From NCBI RefSeq assembly GCF_007097485.1, contig NZ_VKDE01000008.1:60264-124263 (forward strand): DNA of 64,000 bases. Direction: 5' to 3'. This document shows, one piece after another, positions 25,527 to 35,879 of the stretch; position 1 is the stretch's first letter; every line of letters begins with the position of its first letter. The DNA comes from Carboxylicivirga sp. M1479. GTDB taxonomy: Bacteria; Bacteroidota; Bacteroidia; Bacteroidales; Marinilabiliaceae. The notes beneath the pieces are model-generated. The model ran no database searches. It had not been told where the DNA came from and saw nothing but the letters and a program-made list of their open reading frames with translations. The position numbers were made by a program, and so were the translations under genes.

Positions 25527-27482
25527 ATGAGGAGTAAACTGTTGATGTTGTTGAATTTTAGAGATATAGCTAATGTATTTCGCTCATTATTGTGTTTAAA
25601 GTGCATGCTCTGGTGTGCTTTTATGCTTAATGGGTGTTTTAGTGAGCTTTCAGCTCAGTTGACGGCTTCAATTGATACCATCAATATTATTGAGGTTGAA
25701 ATTGTTAAGCCCCGTTTAAGTCGGAATAGTGAGCTAGATAGCTACATTGACGTTCCCAAGCAACAAATTGTAAACTACCAAAACCAAAACCTTTCAGAGT
25801 TATTAGCGAAAACAACCTTTGGTATGATTACTTCAAGCGGTTACAATGGCGGTATTGCCAGTATACGTTTACGAGGCGGAGGATCTAATCATACGAGTGT
25901 GCTTTGGAATGGGTTACCGGTTAATTCACTTACTACTGGTGGAGCTGATTTAAGCATGTTAAATGTTGGTGCTTTCGACCAGATTAAGGTAATTAACGGA
26001 GCTGCTGGTGCAAAATATGGAAGTGGTACATTAGGTGGAGCTGTTGAACTGAATAATATACCCAGTTTTAAAGATAGCTCTTCAGTTGCGATTAGTGGGG
26101 TGTATGGTAGTTTTGAAACATATAAAGCAAGAGCTAATGCTCAAGTATCAAACAATAATTTAAGCTACTCTGGACAGTTATTTTTTTCAGACTCGAAGAA
26201 CAACTTTACTTTCGAAGATAATCTGGACCATGGTACGCCTGAAAAAACAATGCAAAATGCTGATGTCCATGAGTATGGTACAATTCATAATTTGGGATTT
26301 AAAATAAAACAGCACTTGTTTAATGTTGGTCTTTGGTACCAATTTAAAGATTACAACATTCCTCCAGTCATGGGACCCGGCGATTTAGTCAGTACATCTA
26401 ATCAAAAGGATTCTACTTTTAAAGCCTTTTTGAATTGGAAGCACTATTCTAATTATTGGCGATTAGAAGCACTATCAGGCTTTATTAACGACGAACTCAT
26501 CTATACGAATAATGGAGTTCTCATTAATGAAATAGGTTCGAAGCGTCATCTAAATTCTGTATATGCGGGTTATAGTGTAGGAAAATTTTGTTTCGAAACG
26601 GGGCTGCGATATAACTACCTCAAAGGCAAGTCATATAATTATTTTGGTGATAAAAAGGAGCATGAGTTAGGAGTATCATTAAATACAACTTTCAAACATG
26701 GCATCTCCAGTACCTCAATTCTTCTGAGTAAAGAGTGGAATAGCGTTACTCATCCACCAATTATGTTTGCTTTCGCAAGTCAAATGGTTATAGTTCCCCA
26801 GCAATTAGATTTAAGGTTTAAGGTGTCAAGCCATTACCGCCGTCCAACATTTAATGAACGATATTGGGAGCCTGGTGGAAACCAGAATCTTAAGTCAGAA
26901 AGAGGTGTTAACGGTGAGGTAGGTCTTTCGTATGTTATTTGGAATACTTTGGAACAGAATATTACTATAGATGAAACACTGTACACGGCCTACAACCAAG
27001 AGATGTTAATGTGGGTTCCTGATGATGGTGCATCTAAGCCTATTAATACCGGTAAAGTTAAATCGCTAGGAAGTGAAACAAAAGTTAGTTACGTGAGAAA
27101 TGGCGCTAATCACACAATTACTGCAGCATTGCTTTATGGCTATGGTAAGCATCAGTTTAACGATGCGGATGCAAGCAATTATAAAGAAATACTGTATTAT
27201 AAACCCAAGCACCTTTTGCGAGCCTGGGCTACATATTCCGATAAAATATTTGACTTAACTATTAATAACTCATTCCAGTCAGATTGCACTACACCAGATG
27301 GTTATACTGTTGATCGTTTTTTTATTACAGATATAATGGCACATGTAAAACCCTTAATGAAGTATGATAAGTTACAGGTATCAATATCTGTTCACAATGT
27401 TTTTAATACTAACTATCAATTAATATATCAATATGCCCAACCAAGGCGTAATTATTCGGTTGGATTAAGTTTAATTTTATAA
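25527..27482 (+). CDS. btuB: BtuB-type TonB receptor for cobalamin
   Basis: 651 residues with a signal region ending near LSAQ (residue 44 from the ATG used; the N terminus is rather long, so a later start is possible). The plug has VPKQQIVNYQNQNLSELLAK, SIRLRGGGSNHTSVLWNGLP and QIKVINGAAGAKYGSGTLGG. The barrel ends in the aromatic-flanked YSVGLSLIL. The gene is directly downstream of a cobalamin riboswitch, which fixes the substrate better than the sequence alone. It would import corrinoids across the outer membrane, using capture by the lipoproteins encoded next. Confidence 0.9.
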   Translation: MRSKLLMLLNFRDIANVFRSLLCLKCMLWCAFMLNGCFSELSAQLTASIDTINIIEVEIVKPRLSRNSELDSYIDVPKQQIVNYQNQNLSELLAKTTFGMITSSGYNGGIASIRLRGGGSNHTSVLWNGLPVNSLTTGGADLSMLNVGAFDQIKVINGAAGAKYGSGTLGGAVELNNIPSFKDSSSVAISGVYGSFETYKARANAQVSNNNLSYSGQLFFSDSKNNFTFEDNLDHGTPEKTMQNADVHEYGTIHNLGFKIKQHLFNVGLWYQFKDYNIPPVMGPGDLVSTSNQKDSTFKAFLNWKHYSNYWRLEALSGFINDELIYTNNGVLINEIGSKRHLNSVYAGYSVGKFCFETGLRYNYLKGKSYNYFGDKKEHELGVSLNTTFKHGISSTSILLSKEWNSVTHPPIMFAFASQMVIVPQQLDLRFKVSSHYRRPTFNERYWEPGGNQNLKSERGVNGEVGLSYVIWNTLEQNITIDETLYTAYNQEMLMWVPDDGASKPINTGKVKSLGSETKVSYVRNGANHTITAALLYGYGKHQFNDADASNYKEILYYKPKHLLRAWATYSDKIFDLTINNSFQSDCTTPDGYTVDRFFITDIMAHVKPLMKYDKLQVSISVHNVFNTNYQLIYQYAQPRRNYSVGLSLIL

Positions 27483-27493
27483 ATATACTCAAG

Positions 27494-28588
27494 ATGAAAG
27501 ATCTATTTAAAGTTTTATTATTAGCAATGCTAATAATAGCTACAGTAGCCTGTGATAACGATGATGATGAACAAGGTAAAGACTTGGATGATGTGGTTTT
27601 TGTATTAAATGAAGGCTCAACAAGTGGTTCTGTTTCCTTAGTAAATATTAAAACTAACGAAGTGGTTAATGATGCTTACTTTAAGGCCAATAATGAAATT
27701 CCATTGGGATCTTACCCACAGTCGATTGCTGCCTCAGATGATTACTTGGTAATTGCCGTTACTGCTACTGATGAAAAAGGGCACATTGAGGTCGTAGATA
27801 ATGAAACTATGAAACACGTTATGGCAATAACCAATGTGGGATATCCAAGAGGTGTTGTTGTTGATGGTAATTACGCGTATGTGTCAAACGGCAATTCCTA
27901 TGGTGAAGTCATTACCATTAACCTGGAAACTTTGGAAGAAGAAGGGGAGCGTATAACAGTTTCCAACGGTCCTGAGCAAATGGTAATTATAGGAAGAAAA
28001 CTATATGTAGCTTGTAGTGGAGGCTGGAGTAATGACGGTACAAGCGTTGACGTTATTAATTTAGACTCAAAAACTATTGAGAAATCAATAACAACATTAA
28101 ACTGTCCTCGCGATATGGTTGCTGATGCCGCGAACAACCTTTGGGTTTACTGTGGAGGTGTTACAGAATATGACAGTAATTGGAATGCCGTTGGCATTAC
28201 TGGGCAAGGACTAACAAAGATCAATACAGCGAATTCAATGGTCGAGAACTTTGATTTTTCTTCTCCATCTTCATCATTTAGTGCTAAACGTTTAGCTGTG
28301 AGTGCTGATAAAATGACATTGTATTTTGCTAGAGGGAAATCTATTTTTGATGTTGATTATATGGCAACGGAAATTGATGAGCAAAATGCATTCTTAACTT
28401 TGGGCGATAAATATCTTGAAGTTTATGGTTTGGATGTGAATCCGGAGACAGATAATCTATGGGTTTGCGGAAGTACTGGGTATTCAACTGAAACAGATAT
28501 GCTTGTGTACTCAAATAAAGGAATGGAAACTACCAAATATACAGTTGGTGTTTTAGCTAACTCAGTAGCTTTTGAATTCGAAGATTAA
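27494..28588 (+). CDS. BtuG-like surface beta-propeller lipoprotein
   Basis: 364 residues. A lipoprotein signal (LLLAMLIIATVAC, Cys at residue 20) is followed by an acidic DNDDDEQ tether of the kind that directs lipoproteins to the cell surface in Bacteroidota. The body is a YncE/DUF5074-type seven-bladed propeller with repeating motifs: VFVLNEGSTSGSVSLV, GSYPQSIAASDDYLVIA, GYPRGVVVDGNYAYVS and PEQMVIIGRKLYVAC. BtuG of Bacteroides thetaiotaomicron is exactly such a lipoprotein and binds B12 very tightly on top of BtuB. The gene starts 11 bp after btuB. Assignment rests on fold, lipidation and context. Confidence 0.82.
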   Translation: MKDLFKVLLLAMLIIATVACDNDDDEQGKDLDDVVFVLNEGSTSGSVSLVNIKTNEVVNDAYFKANNEIPLGSYPQSIAASDDYLVIAVTATDEKGHIEVVDNETMKHVMAITNVGYPRGVVVDGNYAYVSNGNSYGEVITINLETLEEEGERITVSNGPEQMVIIGRKLYVACSGGWSNDGTSVDVINLDSKTIEKSITTLNCPRDMVADAANNLWVYCGGVTEYDSNWNAVGITGQGLTKINTANSMVENFDFSSPSSSFSAKRLAVSADKMTLYFARGKSIFDVDYMATEIDEQNAFLTLGDKYLEVYGLDVNPETDNLWVCGSTGYSTETDMLVYSNKGMETTKYTVGVLANSVAFEFED

Positions 28589-28626
28589 CACCCTAACATA
28601 GTCCTCATTTGTGAGGAAAGTTTTCT

Positions 28627-28655
28627 AAAGGTCGGTTTTTTACCGACCTTTTTTA
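28627..28655 (+). terminator. Terminator between the two BtuG-like genes
   Basis: AAAGGTCGGT pairs perfectly with ACCGACCTTT around a TTTTT loop, followed by more T. It lies 39 bp after the first lipoprotein gene, so the second gene may be expressed at a lower level or from its own promoter. Confidence 0.85.
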
Positions 28656-28743
28656 TATTCTGTTGATTAATAGTTAAGATTATTGGAAAAGGAATAATAT
28701 CTTTGGTTGTTTTTTTAAGATGACGATTATACGATAAGAAAAT

Positions 28744-29850
28744 ATGAAGAAATTATTTGTTGCTATAGGTGTTGCTGCCGCTTTGGGATTAACGAGTTGT
28801 AATGATGTTACTATCTATAACCTGGAAGATCATCAAGGTGCATATATTTTAAACAAAGGAACAACCAATAGCACCATTAGCTATTATAACTACGAGCGCG
28901 AGCAATGCACCAATGATTATTATCAAGCTAATAATAGTGGCGCAAGTATTGGTTCTGGAGCAACGTCGATAGCCACACGAAAGACTTCTGTATATCAGAA
29001 AGGAATTGCTTATGTAACTTCACCTACCGATGGTAACATTGAAATGATTAATTTGGATGGTTTTAAGTCTATAGGTAATATCGATAGCTTTACAAACCCT
29101 ACAGATGTATCTCCGGCTGAGGAAACTGTTATTTATGTTGCTCATGATGATGCCATGGTTTCGGCTTATGATATTGTGAATAATACGATAGTTGAATCCT
29201 ATGAGGTTGCTGACAAGCCGCAAAAGATGGTTAGTTCAGGTAAGTATCTTTACGTTGCCTGTAAGGGCGATGAAACAGGTGCTAAAGTGATTGTTATTGA
29301 TATGAGTAACAAAGTAAAAGCTGATACCATCGATTTAGCTTACGATAATCCAATTGACATGGCCGTCGACATCGACCGTAAGGTGTGGGTCTATTGCGAT
29401 GGAGTAGATCAGGCTTTGGTGAAGTTAGATAGAGAATTTAAAACTGATACTATTTCTTTCGATGAAGAAACCTTGGAGCTAGTAGATACGACTTATATCA
29501 CCAATGAGCCAATTAACCTTTTATTAGGTGCGTCAAAGGGTAGCTCAGACAATCCATTAACAATGTCTAGAGATGGTAGAATTGTGTTTTATGTATATGG
29601 GCATTTATGTTCTAATACGATATACGCATCTCCAGAAGAAGGATTGTCAACCGATATTATTATAACTGGAGACTATTCAAGCGAAGCATTTAATGGCATT
29701 GACTATGATGGAAGAACTGGTCGTTTAATGGCATTAACTAATGATGGACAGTTGGTTATACTGCGATGGGCCAGTGATGTAAGTAAATGGAATAAAGAAG
29801 AAGAATATAAGGTTGGAGAAATGCCAGTTATGACTGGCTTTAATTTCTAA
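28744..29850 (+). CDS. Second BtuG-like beta-propeller lipoprotein
   Basis: 368 residues. Lipoprotein signal ends in LGLTSC (Cys 19) followed by NDVTIYN without the long acidic tether of its neighbour. The propeller motifs parallel the upstream protein: AYILNKGTTNSTISYY, GSGATSIAT, KPQKMVSSGKYLYVAC and DNPIDMAVDIDRKVWVYCDG. The two genes are therefore tandem diverged paralogues. A strong terminator separates it from the riboswitch operon, so whether B12 controls it is unclear. It may bind another corrinoid or act as an additional capture protein. Confidence 0.78.
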   Translation: MKKLFVAIGVAAALGLTSCNDVTIYNLEDHQGAYILNKGTTNSTISYYNYEREQCTNDYYQANNSGASIGSGATSIATRKTSVYQKGIAYVTSPTDGNIEMINLDGFKSIGNIDSFTNPTDVSPAEETVIYVAHDDAMVSAYDIVNNTIVESYEVADKPQKMVSSGKYLYVACKGDETGAKVIVIDMSNKVKADTIDLAYDNPIDMAVDIDRKVWVYCDGVDQALVKLDREFKTDTISFDEETLELVDTTYITNEPINLLLGASKGSSDNPLTMSRDGRIVFYVYGHLCSNTIYASPEEGLSTDIIITGDYSSEAFNGIDYDGRTGRLMALTNDGQLVILRWASDVSKWNKEEEYKVGEMPVMTGFNF

Positions 29851-29874
29851 TAGACACAAGGATACAAAATAATA

Positions 29875-29907
29875 TAGACCGGGCAGTTTGCCCGGTCTTT
29901 TTTTATA
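29875..29907. terminator. Terminator after the second BtuG-like gene
   Basis: GACCGGGCA pairs with TGCCCGGTC around a TT core, followed by eight T on the plus strand. Its far end overlaps the last codons of the converging thioesterase gene. Confidence 0.85.
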
Positions 29908-30334
29908 CCGTATGCTCGTCAACAAATGTTTTGTGACAAACAATGTAACGTTCGTGAGCTCCTAGTCCAATGGATTCACCTTTGCCATTGATCATGGCAA
30001 CATCAAAAAAGAGCTTTTTCCCTTCCATAAACTTAAGGTGGGCTTTGCATATGATTTCTTCTCCCACTTGTGCAGTTGTAAGGTGTCGTACATTCATTTC
30101 TGTGCTTACTGTGTCATAACCCACGGGTAAATTCGGGTCGATCAAAGCTACGCAACACTGTTCCATGTAAACAATCATCGCAGCAGTAGAAATAAATGGT
30201 ACTTGTCCTGTTTTGAGGTAGGTTGCTAAGTCTTCCTTTTTTACAGTTATTTTTCTTTCATTTTGGCTTCCAACCGATAAGTGATAATTGCTTGGGGGAG
30301 CTCCTTTGTGTTTTTTATCGCAGTCTGTTGTCAT
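29903..30334 (-). CDS. FlK-like hotdog thioesterase
   Basis: 143 residues, a single hotdog fold. The order of motifs is VPFISTAAMIVYMEQCCVAL (Thr/Ser and Glu positions used in FlK-type thioesterases), YDTVSTEMNVRHLTTAQVGE, and GEESIGLGAHERYIV-like (here GESIGLGAHERYIV with the C-terminal His). This matches the fluoroacetyl-CoA-thioesterase-like group that hydrolyses short acyl-CoA esters. The physiological substrate is not known. The gene stands alone, converging with the B12 lipoprotein gene. Confidence 0.8.
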   Translation of the reverse strand: MTTDCDKKHKGAPPSNYHLSVGSQNERKITVKKEDLATYLKTGQVPFISTAAMIVYMEQCCVALIDPNLPVGYDTVSTEMNVRHLTTAQVGEEIICKAHLKFMEGKKLFFDVAMINGKGESIGLGAHERYIVCHKTFVDEHTV

Positions 30335-30408
30335 GGTGTATGGGCTTGTTTCTTTAAATTTAATTCATTTTTAAAATTTAAGAAAGACCAAATGGTAATT
30401 TTTAGCAA

Positions 30409-30441
30409 TAAAAAAGGCGAGTATAATTAAATACCCGCCTC
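30409..30441 (-). terminator. Terminator after prfC
   Basis: Read on the minus strand, AGGCGGGTAT pairs with ATACTCGCCT (one mismatch) around a six-base loop and is followed by six T. It lies 19 bp after the prfC stop. Confidence 0.8.
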
Positions 30442-30459
30442 GAAATATGTAGTGTAATT

Positions 30460-32037
<1,578 letters not shown>

Positions 32038-32219
32038 GTTCTTCAATTTTGCAGCTGCAAAGTTAAACAATCAGTGCGATTTCATGTTTTGATTTAAAGA
32101 ATTGTTTGATTAAAAAAAATGATCATTTTTACTTTAGTTTAAAGATTATTATTCAAATTTACTTAGAGATTAAAAGTATATTTGACTGGAAGATTAAACC
32201 TTTGAAATTTTAATGAAAT

Positions 32220-33086
32220 ATGGGATGGACAAATTATCATGGTCATTGTGAATATTGTGATGGTGCGGGGAAAATAGAAGATTACATTATTAAGGCAATT
32301 GAGTTAGAGATGGATGCTGTGGGGATATCGTCGCATGCGCCTGTTCCTTTTCCTACCGATTGGACAATGCCTGCCTACAAGTTAGAGAGTTATCAGAAAG
32401 AAATAGATGCTTTAAAAATAAAATATCAAGATCAGATTAAGGTTTACAAATCTCTGGAAGTTGATTATATACCAGGACTTGCGGCACCGAATCATGAGAA
32501 GATTAATGAATGCCACTTGGATTATACAGTTGGTTCTGTTCATTATATTGGTAAGATGCAAGATGGAACACATTGGGCTGTTGATGCACCTGCCGATGAG
32601 TTTAAAAAAGGTCTTGATTATTCTTTTGATGGAGATGGTAAGCGCGCTGCCATAAGGTATTTTGAGCTACAACGTGAAATGTTGGAAGATGCAAAACCAA
32701 CTATTCTTGGGCATATGGATAAGATTAAGATGCACAACCAAACATTTAATCTTTTTGATGAGCAAGAACAATGGTATGTTGATGAAGTGATTAAAACGCT
32801 CGCTTTAGCGAAAGAGAAAGGTGTAATTGTTGAAATTAATACCAAAGCTTTTTATCGCGATGATCATTTATTCCCTGGCCCTGAGCATTTTAAAAAGATG
32901 AAAGAATTAGGTGTTGCTATCACCATTAATTCAGATGCTCATCATCCTGATAAACTTACCAATGCCTTTGAAGAGGTAGCACAAATGTTGGTAGATGCTG
33001 GTTATACACACTTAACAGAGCTTATTGATGGGCAGTGGCAGGAAGTGCCATTTACGAATGTTGGAATTGGTGTTTGTGTTGATTAA
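32220..33086 (+). CDS. PHP-domain histidinol-phosphatase
   Basis: 288 residues. PHP metal-binding motifs are visible: NYHGHCEYCDG (HxH), EMDAVGISSHAP, KSLEVDYIPG, YTVGSVHYIG, TILGHMDKIK and the final NSDAHHPDKL. This is the HisK/HisJ-type metal-dependent histidinol-phosphate phosphatase of histidine synthesis. Other his genes are not nearby, so a different small phosphate ester is possible. It diverges from prfC with a 180-bp AT-rich intergenic region. Confidence 0.85.
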   Translation: MGWTNYHGHCEYCDGAGKIEDYIIKAIELEMDAVGISSHAPVPFPTDWTMPAYKLESYQKEIDALKIKYQDQIKVYKSLEVDYIPGLAAPNHEKINECHLDYTVGSVHYIGKMQDGTHWAVDAPADEFKKGLDYSFDGDGKRAAIRYFELQREMLEDAKPTILGHMDKIKMHNQTFNLFDEQEQWYVDEVIKTLALAKEKGVIVEINTKAFYRDDHLFPGPEHFKKMKELGVAITINSDAHHPDKLTNAFEEVAQMLVDAGYTHLTELIDGQWQEVPFTNVGIGVCVD

Positions 33087-33100
33087 TTAGCGTTTTGTTG

Positions 33101-33292
33101 TTATTCAAAAATAAAAACATCCTCAATTTTAAGATTGAAAATTTTAGCAATATCATAGGCCAACTTTAAAGAGGGATTATACTTTCCTTTTTCCAGGAAG
33201 ACTATCGTCTCTCTTCTTACATTCACGTTTTTCGCCAAGTCAAGTTGGGTTAGCTTATCTCTGGCACGCAATTCTTTTATTCTATTTTTCAT
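33101..33292 (-). CDS. Small XRE-family transcriptional regulator
   Basis: 63 residues, essentially only a Cro/C1 helix-turn-helix: [48 protein letters not shown]. This YozG/Xre-like class is typically encoded with a small membrane protein. Its start overlaps the end of the upstream gene by 11 bp, so the two are translated together. Confidence 0.85.
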   Translation of the reverse strand: MKNRIKELRARDKLTQLDLAKNVNVRRETIVFLEKGKYNPSLKLAYDIAKIFNLKIEDVFIFE

Positions 33293-33695
33293 TTAATTGT
33301 ATTCTTACGAGTACTTTGGCTATGAATGATAACAGTGCAGAAAGCAGTATTCCACCTCCAATCATGGTTTCAATGTTTGGAAAGTAATCTTTAAATATAA
33401 AGATGCAAAACCATACATACATTGACCATGTATAGGCATAATAGCCAGACTTATATTTAAGTAGGCGACTTAATTCATCCTCAGTAGCTAATCCTAATTC
33501 TTCTTCTTTATCTCGCTTATATGAATTATAGAAATAAATAATACCAATTACTCCTAAAAGTCCTAATATTAGTGTTTTTAGCCACGGATATGACTTTAGG
33601 TCGTTGCTAATTAATAACCACACCAAAATTACCATCGACAAAGTGCCAAATGTTTTTAATAGGTTTTCCTTTTTTAGTCTGTCTCGTTTCATCAT
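33282..33695 (-). CDS. Small membrane protein paired with an XRE regulator
   Basis: 137 residues with four predicted helices (about 15-32, 38-57, 88-105 and 111-130) and a charged cytosolic loop [29 protein letters not shown]. No family motif known to me with certainty; DUF2178-like or DUF3796-like proteins of similar form are often encoded with XRE regulators. The 11-bp overlap with the regulator gene suggests the membrane protein modulates the regulator, or the reverse. Confidence 0.65.
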   Translation of the reverse strand: MMKRDRLKKENLLKTFGTLSMVILVWLLISNDLKSYPWLKTLILGLLGVIGIIYFYNSYKRDKEEELGLATEDELSRLLKYKSGYYAYTWSMYVWFCIFIFKDYFPNIETMIGGGILLSALLSFIAKVLVRIQLNEK

Positions 33696-33808
33696 ATTAG
33701 TGTAATGTTATATAAATCTAACACTAAGTTAGAAAAACATAACATTGCAACAAAAAAACTACCCGTAAATGTTTTACGGGTAGCAGTAATTTTTAAAGCA
33801 AACGATTA

Positions 33809-35347
33809 TTATAATGGCATGTTACCATGTTTCTTTAATGGTGCTGATTCACTTTTGTTTTGCGTCATTTCAAGCGCTTGAATCAATTTGAATCGTGTTT
33901 CTTTCGGTAAGATTATCTCATCCAGATATCCTAACTCAGCTGCCCTATATGGGTTGGCAAAATTCTCACGATAATCATCAACGCGTTCAGCCTTGGCAAT
34001 ATCATCCGTTTCTCCTCTAAAAATGATGTTAACGGCTCCTTCAGGTCCCATAACGGCAATTTCAGCAGTTGGGTAGGCAAAATTTATATCGGCCGCTAAA
34101 TGTTTTGATGCCATTACATCATAAGCTCCTCCGTATGCTTTACGAGTGATAACGGTGATTTTTGGTACAGTAGCCTCGGCATAAGCGTATAGTAACTTAG
34201 CACCATGCTTAATAATACCACCATACTCCTGAACCGTACCTGGTAAAAAGCCTGGTACATCGACAAAAGTAACTACCGGAATGTTGAAAGCATCGCAAAA
34301 ACGAACGAAGCGAGCGCCCTTGGTTGATGACTCAATATCTAAAACTCCAGCAAGGTAATTGGGCTGATTAGCCACGATACCAACCGTTCTACCAGCCATG
34401 CGTCCAAAGCCTGTGATTAGGTTTTGCGCATAATGCGGCATTACTTCAAAAAAGTGTTTGTTATCCACCACATCGGCCAATATCTCATGCATATCGTATG
34501 GCTTGTTCGGATCTGCAGGTATGAGTTTCTGTAACTCTTCATTTTCACGTCGGATATCATCAGTAGTTGGCAGTACTGGTGCATCTTCCATGTTATTTGA
34601 TGGTAAGAAGCTCAATAGCTCACGAATCATCATTAAAGTATGTTCATCATCATCAGCCATAAAGTGAGCCACGCCGCTCTTGGCATTGTGAGTCATTGCC
34701 CCACCTAATTCTTCTTTGGTAACTTCTTCGTGAGTTACTGTTTTAATTACCTCAGGGCCCGTTACAAACATGTAGCTAGTGTCTTTCACCATAAAAATAA
34801 AGTCGGTGAGGGCAGGAGAGTATACTGCTCCACCAGCGCAAGGCCCCATAATAGCCGATATCTGAGGTATTACACCCGATGCTTTTACATTGAGGTAAAA
34901 GATATCGCCATAACCGGCAAGGCTTTGAACGCCTTCCTGAATTCGGGCACCTCCTGAATCATTCAATCCAATCAAAGGGGCACCCATTTTAAGTGCTAGC
35001 TTTGATATTTTAATAATTTTATCGGCGTTGGAACGACTTAGGGAACCACCAAAAACTGTAAAATCTTGCGCGAATACATAAACTAGGCGTCCATCAACCT
35101 TACCATAACCTGTAATAAAACCATCGCCTGGAAAATGTGTTTTTTCCATACCAAAATTATTACATTGGTGCTTAACCAGTTTGTCCAACTCCACAAATGT
35201 GCCAGCGTCTAAAAAAACATCAATACGCTCGCGCGCAGTAAGTTTCCCACCTTTGTGTTGCTTTTTAATTCGTGCTTCGCCACCACCAGCTTCCGCTTCT
35301 TGGTTGCGTTCTTCAAACTTCTTATATTTTTCTTCTAAAGTGTGCAT
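33809..35347 (-). CDS. Acyl-CoA carboxylase carboxyltransferase subunit (PccB-like)
   Basis: 512 residues covering both crotonase-like halves. Features are [59 protein letters not shown] (acyl-CoA oxyanion hole), [50 protein letters not shown] and the second oxyanion loop [11 protein letters not shown]. This is the propionyl-CoA/methylmalonyl-type beta subunit. It is the third gene of a compact operon after biotin carboxylase and the biotin carrier (15-bp gap), so the complex is likely a propionyl- or acetyl-CoA carboxylase. No membrane decarboxylase subunits are present. Confidence 0.92.
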   Translation of the reverse strand: MHTLEEKYKKFEERNQEAEAGGGEARIKKQHKGGKLTARERIDVFLDAGTFVELDKLVKHQCNNFGMEKTHFPGDGFITGYGKVDGRLVYVFAQDFTVFGGSLSRSNADKIIKISKLALKMGAPLIGLNDSGGARIQEGVQSLAGYGDIFYLNVKASGVIPQISAIMGPCAGGAVYSPALTDFIFMVKDTSYMFVTGPEVIKTVTHEEVTKEELGGAMTHNAKSGVAHFMADDDEHTLMMIRELLSFLPSNNMEDAPVLPTTDDIRRENEELQKLIPADPNKPYDMHEILADVVDNKHFFEVMPHYAQNLITGFGRMAGRTVGIVANQPNYLAGVLDIESSTKGARFVRFCDAFNIPVVTFVDVPGFLPGTVQEYGGIIKHGAKLLYAYAEATVPKITVITRKAYGGAYDVMASKHLAADINFAYPTAEIAVMGPEGAVNIIFRGETDDIAKAERVDDYRENFANPYRAAELGYLDEIILPKETRFKLIQALEMTQNKSESAPLKKHGNMPL

Positions 35348-35362
35348 TGTTTCAAATCTTAG

Positions 35363-35869
35363 TTATTCAATTTCAATTAATGGCTGATGACCTTCAACAG
35401 CGTCTCCCTCTTTCACGTGAACGTGTTTCACCACGCCATCAACAGAGCTTTTGTATTCACTTTCCATTTTCATGGCCGATACAATTATCACCGTCTGTCC
35501 TTTTTCTACTGTATCGCCTTCTTTGACAGGGATTTTCACAATTTTACCAGGCATTGGTGTGGAGATGGTGTTTTCAGCACTGTCAGAACTTGATTTTGAA
35601 GCGTTGCGATAGCGTGTGGCAGCGTCAATTACCTCAATTTCGTAGTAGTTACTTATGGTGTTTACTTTGTAATGGTTGAGAGTATCTCCTTGAATCATTT
35701 CCATATTAATGGATTGTCCATTCAATAAAATGGAGTAAGTGTCAGATTCAACTTTCTGCAGGTCTAAATTATATACACGACCATCAATGTCCACTTTGTA
35801 TTTGGTGCCGTCTTGCTCCAGTATATTTATCCGTGCATGACGTGTGTCTATTTTTAATTCAATTGGCAT
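35363..35869 (-). CDS. Biotin carboxyl carrier protein
   Basis: 168 residues from the ATG at 35869, 11 bp after the biotin carboxylase stop; an earlier in-frame ATG at 35911 would overlap that gene and is less likely. The N-terminal half (about 1-85) is a beta-rich BT-type linker domain (IELKIDTRHARINILEQDG). A Ser/Ala/Pro linker precedes the biotinyl domain with the attachment motif SAMKMESEYKSS and the flanking GKIVKIPVKEGDTVEKGQ. It carries CO2 between the biotin carboxylase and carboxyltransferase encoded on either side. Confidence 0.92.
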   Translation of the reverse strand: MPIELKIDTRHARINILEQDGTKYKVDIDGRVYNLDLQKVESDTYSILLNGQSINMEMIQGDTLNHYKVNTISNYYEIEVIDAATRYRNASKSSSDSAENTISTPMPGKIVKIPVKEGDTVEKGQTVIIVSAMKMESEYKSSVDGVVKHVHVKEGDAVEGHQPLIEIE

Positions 35870-35879
35870 AGTTCGTTTT

